A DNA stretch of 7,460 nucleotides from Epulopiscium sp. Nele67-Bin004. Its GTDB lineage: Bacteria; Bacillota_A; Clostridia; Lachnospirales; Cellulosilyticaceae. Under the pieces are notes generated by a model, which worked only from the letters and a program-made list of their open reading frames with translations, ran no database searches and was not told the DNA's origin. The stretch's first letter is position 1. Each line of letters opens with the position of its first letter. The translations under genes and the position numbers were made by a program. Below, in pieces: positions 5,350 to 7,460 of this stretch. Location: assembly GCA_002007315.1 (NCBI GenBank), contig LNZQ01000171.1, positions 1-7,460 on the forward strand, read 5' to 3'.

Positions 5350-6168
5350 TTATTTGCTAATTAAATAATTGCTTAGTATGCCAGGCCAATCAGTTTGAAT
5401 AATATCAAATCCCATCTCAACCAACTTGCCCCAATTGTCGTCTTCAGATATTGTGATTGATTTTGTATCTGTTAGACCACCAGATAATTGATGCTTTTCT
5501 CCTAGTTCAATAGCATTAACCCACATTAAAATACCAGCATCTTTAAAGTTTTGCATAGTTTGTGGATTGACTAAATGATGATCAAGAGTATCAAATATTA
5601 ATTCTACTCCTAGCAGATTAACATTATATTGTTTGACAATTTCGACTTCTTCAATGTTATAAATAATAGGCATATACATGATATTTGTATTGCTATCGGC
5701 AAGTTGTTTCAATAATTCAGGTTTAACAGGTGATTTCAAAATAACATATTCGTGGGCTTGTAACTTGTCAATTAATTTAATCGTTTGTTCCCAATAAAAC
5801 CAAGCACGGTCAACATTGATAAAACATTTATCTTTAAATTCATTAAGCACTGTCTCAAGTCTAGGAATAGTCATACCAGAATGTTTGCCAAGTATATTGG
5901 TACAGTTATAATTATCAATTTCGGTGCTAGTCATTTCAGATATTTTTTTATCAAAGCCTATAGATTGTTCAACATTGGTATGAAAACAATATAGAACATC
6001 ATCTTGAGACATAGCGACATCAAGCTCAATTACATCTGTATATTGTTTTAGTGCAGCTTTGTATGCAGCCAAACTATTTTGAATTATATTTCCGCCATAG
6101 CTACCACGATGAGTGGCAATCAAAGTATTCCTTGCTTTTAAACGTTGTTTAATTTTTGTACTATACAT
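5350..6168 (-). CDS. Glycerophosphodiester phosphodiesterase family protein (GDPD)
   Basis: A predicted metal-dependent hydrolase of 272 aa that would split a glycerophosphodiester into glycerol 3-phosphate and an alcohol. One GDPD TIM-barrel fills the protein. Visible active-site residues: H20-R21-G22 (catalytic His), E48-x-D50 in IELDV (metal ligands), H63 in CFHT (second catalytic His) and probably D120 in FINVD, where many relatives have Glu. The usual PENT segment reads IIQNSLAAY. The C-terminal GFDIIQTDWPGILSNYL matches the family's closing 'TDxP' strand. There is no signal peptide, so it is probably cytoplasmic. The ATG has AAAGGAG (6175-6181) 6 nt upstream. It is the first gene of the transporter operon, so substrate import and hydrolysis are probably co-regulated. 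The actual alcohol moiety is unknown. Confidence 0.88.
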   Translation of the reverse strand: MYSTKIKQRLKARNTLIATHRGSYGGNIIQNSLAAYKAALKQYTDVIELDVAMSQDDVLYCFHTNVEQSIGFDKKISEMTSTEIDNYNCTNILGKHSGMTIPRLETVLNEFKDKCFINVDRAWFYWEQTIKLIDKLQAHEYVILKSPVKPELLKQLADSNTNIMYMPIIYNIEEVEIVKQYNVNLLGVELIFDTLDHHLVNPQTMQNFKDAGILMWVNAIELGEKHQLSGGLTDTKSITISEDDNWGKLVEMGFDIIQTDWPGILSNYLISK

Positions 6169-6205
6169 TTTTAGCTCCTTTAGGTTAGATATACATCTTG
6201 AGTAG

Positions 6206-6235
6206 AATATTAATACATTATTATTAATATTTCAA
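6206..6235 (-). promoter_or_regulatory. Promoter of the GDPD-transporter operon with overlapping operator-like palindrome
   Basis: On the minus strand, -35 TTGAAA (6235-6230) and -10 TAATAT (6212-6207) are 17 bp apart. The inverted repeat AATATTAAT (6206-6214), 8-nt spacer, ATTAATATT (6223-6231) covers the -10 and touches the -35. A protein bound there would block RNA polymerase. The divergent TetR-type regulator is the obvious candidate, but the high A+T content means such repeats also arise by chance. Confidence 0.45.
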
Positions 6236-6264
6236 TAACAATAGGTTAAATGTACGTTAAATTG

Positions 6265-6307
6265 ATACAAGGTGTATATATTTGAATTATTCTGATAAAT
6301 AATAATT
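6265..6307. promoter_or_regulatory. Two further inverted repeats in the divergent control region
   Basis: ATACA-AGG-TGTAT (6265-6277) and AATTATT, 9-nt spacer, AATAATT (6285-6291 with 6301-6307) lie between the operon promoter and the TetR gene. Either could be an operator controlling the tetR side. I see no convincing -35/-10 pair for tetR; TTGATA at 6263-6268 is a possible -35 without a good partner. Low information because of base composition. Confidence 0.25.
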
Positions 6308-6369
6308 AACTAGGATAATATATAGCAATATGATAAGATATAAAAAATAAGATAACAGAAAGGAGATGA

Positions 6370-6948
6370 TTGACCAAGATGAAGTATACAAAACATGAGG
6401 AGCGTATGCGACTTAATATAATAAATAGATCAAGAAAGATAGTTATTGAGTTAGGAATTATTCCTGTAAATATGTCAATGATTGCTAAAGAGTGTAAAAT
6501 AACACGTTCTACACTGTATAAATACTATGATAACAAAGAAAGTTTGTTGTGGGGAATTTATAACACAACAACTGAAGAATGGTACAAAAATTTAGAGCGA
6601 GCTTTTATAGGATTTAGAGGTACAACGTATGATAGATTTAATTTTGTGAAAGAATTACTTCTAAAGAAGTTAATAGATGATAGAGAGTTTTTCTTGTTTA
6701 ATGATGTATTCACCCCTATATATCAAAATACAACAAAAGACCCAGACGATGAACACTACAAACAAATTAATAGTAATAAGTTAGGTTCAAAAGACACAGT
6801 TAGATTTTTAGCTACAAACTTTGATAATAGTATTTCTCAAGAACAAACTCCAATAGATACAGCAGTTGGCTTTTTTTATGGTTGCTTGGGGATATGTACA
6901 AATTTTGCAAAAGTACTAGATATATTGCCTCAAAAATATGGGTTATAA
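6370..6948 (+). CDS. TetR/AcrR-family transcriptional regulator
   Basis: A DNA-binding repressor-type protein of 192 aa, a normal TetR length. The N-terminal domain carries the helix-turn-helix at about 36-62: MSMIAKECKITRSTLYKYYDNKESLL, with the family signature 'STLYxYYxNKESLL'. The all-helical C-terminal half, about 70-192, should form the ligand-binding and dimer domain and has no recognisable subfamily motif. The start is uncertain. A TTG at 6370 follows the AAAGGAG site (6359-6365) by only 4 nt, while an in-frame ATG at 6379 follows it by 13 nt and would give 189 aa. The core is unaffected. It is transcribed divergently from the GDPD-transporter operon across a 200-bp control region, which points to it as that operon's regulator; ligand unknown. 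Confidence 0.9.
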   Translation: MTKMKYTKHEERMRLNIINRSRKIVIELGIIPVNMSMIAKECKITRSTLYKYYDNKESLLWGIYNTTTEEWYKNLERAFIGFRGTTYDRFNFVKELLLKKLIDDREFFLFNDVFTPIYQNTTKDPDDEHYKQINSNKLGSKDTVRFLATNFDNSISQEQTPIDTAVGFFYGCLGICTNFAKVLDILPQKYGL

Positions 6949-6960
6949 AACTGTTATAAC

Positions 6961-7004
6961 AAATCTATAAAAATGTGAGAAAATCTCGCTTTATATAGAT
7001 TTTT
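6961..7004 (+). terminator. Terminator-like hairpin after the TetR gene
   Basis: A long imperfect stem: AAATCTATA (6961-6969) with TATAGATTT (6994-7002), one A-A mismatch, three A-T pairs, a bulge, then GTGAG (6975-6979) with CTCGC (6985-6989) around an AAAAT loop. Only TT remains unpaired after the stem before an A-run. The group I intron appears to begin right here, so the original T-tract may have been cut by that insertion. The 3' end of tetR and 13 nt after it also form a short palindrome, GTTATAA/TTATAAC (6942-6948 with 6954-6960). Confidence 0.6.
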
Positions 7005-7460
7005 AAAATAGAAAGCCCTGCGTATCATGTGAATGGTGCGTACTCTACGTTAATTGCTTTTAACCCCTAAAGCCTTACAACCACAATAGTGGAGAAATCA
7101 CACTATGACGGTGCGAAAGCAGAAAAAATAGTAAGGATAGCCTATGTTGAAATAAAATCTAATTAGGGTGTATGAGTGACACATACATTACGTTAGGCAC
7201 TAAAGGTGATAGACAATGGGTGTTTAGCAGCCACTTTCCTAAGTCTTTTAGATATGGAAAAGGTTCAACGACTATCTCCTTGAGGGAGAGTAAAACCGCA
7301 AGCTTAGGGCGGAGGAAAAATGTAGCCCCTATTATTTTATAGGGTGAAGATATAGTCTACGCTTATGTGAAAGCATAAGAGGTCTACTCGTGAGGGAAAG
7401 ACTGCTACGTAGTTGCGATACGTAGTGAATGAGAAAAATATATAACAAAATTTAACAAAT
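7005..7460 (+). ncRNA. Group I intron core (subgroup IA, IA2-like), 3' end not resolved
   Basis: Nearly every conserved helix can be assigned by eye. P2: 7021-7028 with 7033-7040, capped by a GUGA tetraloop. P3: CTACGTT (7045-7051) with AATGTAG (7319-7325). P4: TGCTTTT (7055-7061) with GAAAGCA (7115-7121). P7, the guanosine-binding helix: GACTAT (7270-7275) with ATAGTC (7352-7357), inside the classic R and S motifs GTTCAACGACTA and AAGATATAGTC. P7.1: 7276-7279 with 7285-7288. P7.2: CCGC (7296-7299) with GCGG (7309-7312). P8: CCCTAT (7327-7332) with ATAGGG (7339-7344). P9: CTTATG (7362-7367) with CATAAG (7374-7379), capped by GAAA. A P9-series hairpin pairs 7405-7411 with 7419-7425. The P7.1/P7.2 pair defines subgroup IA, and the order matches the phage T4 td intron. 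P1 is probably TTTTT (7000-7004) with GAAAG (7011-7015), which sets the 5' splice site near 7004/7005. No 3' splice site is certain; the element may continue with an ORF or an IS605-type part (IStron). Confidence 0.9.

Noticed and set aside
5785..5994. Plus-strand ORF of 69 codons
   Set aside because: It lies antisense within the GDPD gene, whose active-site motifs fix the real frame.
7005..7460. Group II intron or riboswitch
   Set aside because: There is no domain V hairpin or GUGYG 5' end for group II, and the P3/P7/P8 pairings with R and S motifs fit group I specifically.

Overview
The window is AT-rich DNA with strong GGAGG-type ribosome binding sites, T-rich terminators, a lipobox lipoprotein and LplABC-type sugar transport genes. 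It reads as a low-GC Gram-positive chromosome. Clostridia, possibly the Lachnospiraceae side, is my best guess, but no marker gene fixes the taxon.

Layout. (1) Positions 1-125, minus strand: the 5' end of a YtrA-like GntR regulator that runs off the window. (2) 126-247: a divergent promoter region with an inverted repeat over the predicted gntR start site. (3) 248-694, plus: a GNAT N-acetyltransferase. (4) 695-1053: no gene; it holds a 46-nt two-stem hairpin, a terminator and the promoter of the next gene. (5) 1054-1617, plus: an unrecognised exported acidic protein. (6) 1618-1725: a convergent intergenic strip with a perfect parS-like palindrome (TGTTCCACGTGGAACA), two tiny ORFs and a bidirectional terminator. 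(7) 6168 down to 1726, minus: a four-gene operon, in transcription order a glycerophosphodiester phosphodiesterase (GDPD), a solute-binding lipoprotein, an LplB-type permease and an LplC-type permease. (8) 6169-6369: a divergent control region with AT-rich inverted repeats. (9) 6370-6948, plus: a TetR-type regulator and its terminator hairpin. (10) About 7005-7460, plus: the catalytic core of a subgroup IA (IA2-like) group I intron, running to or past the window end.

How the genes work together. The transporter genes and GDPD sit within a few tens of bases of each other on one strand, with no ATPase gene. This suggests an importer energised by a shared MsmX-type ATPase encoded elsewhere, with GDPD acting on the imported or nearby substrate. 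The logic resembles the enterobacterial Ugp transporter plus UgpQ, but the permeases and binding protein belong to the LplABC branch, otherwise associated with oligosaccharides. The divergent TetR gene is the natural candidate regulator. The substrate cannot be read from sequence.

The strongest non-coding signals are the group I intron, which lies between genes rather than inside one and may be the 5' part of an IStron or of an intron with an internal ORF, and the parS-like centromere site. I saw no CRISPR array, tRNA or rRNA, and found nothing that I can defend as an entirely new system.
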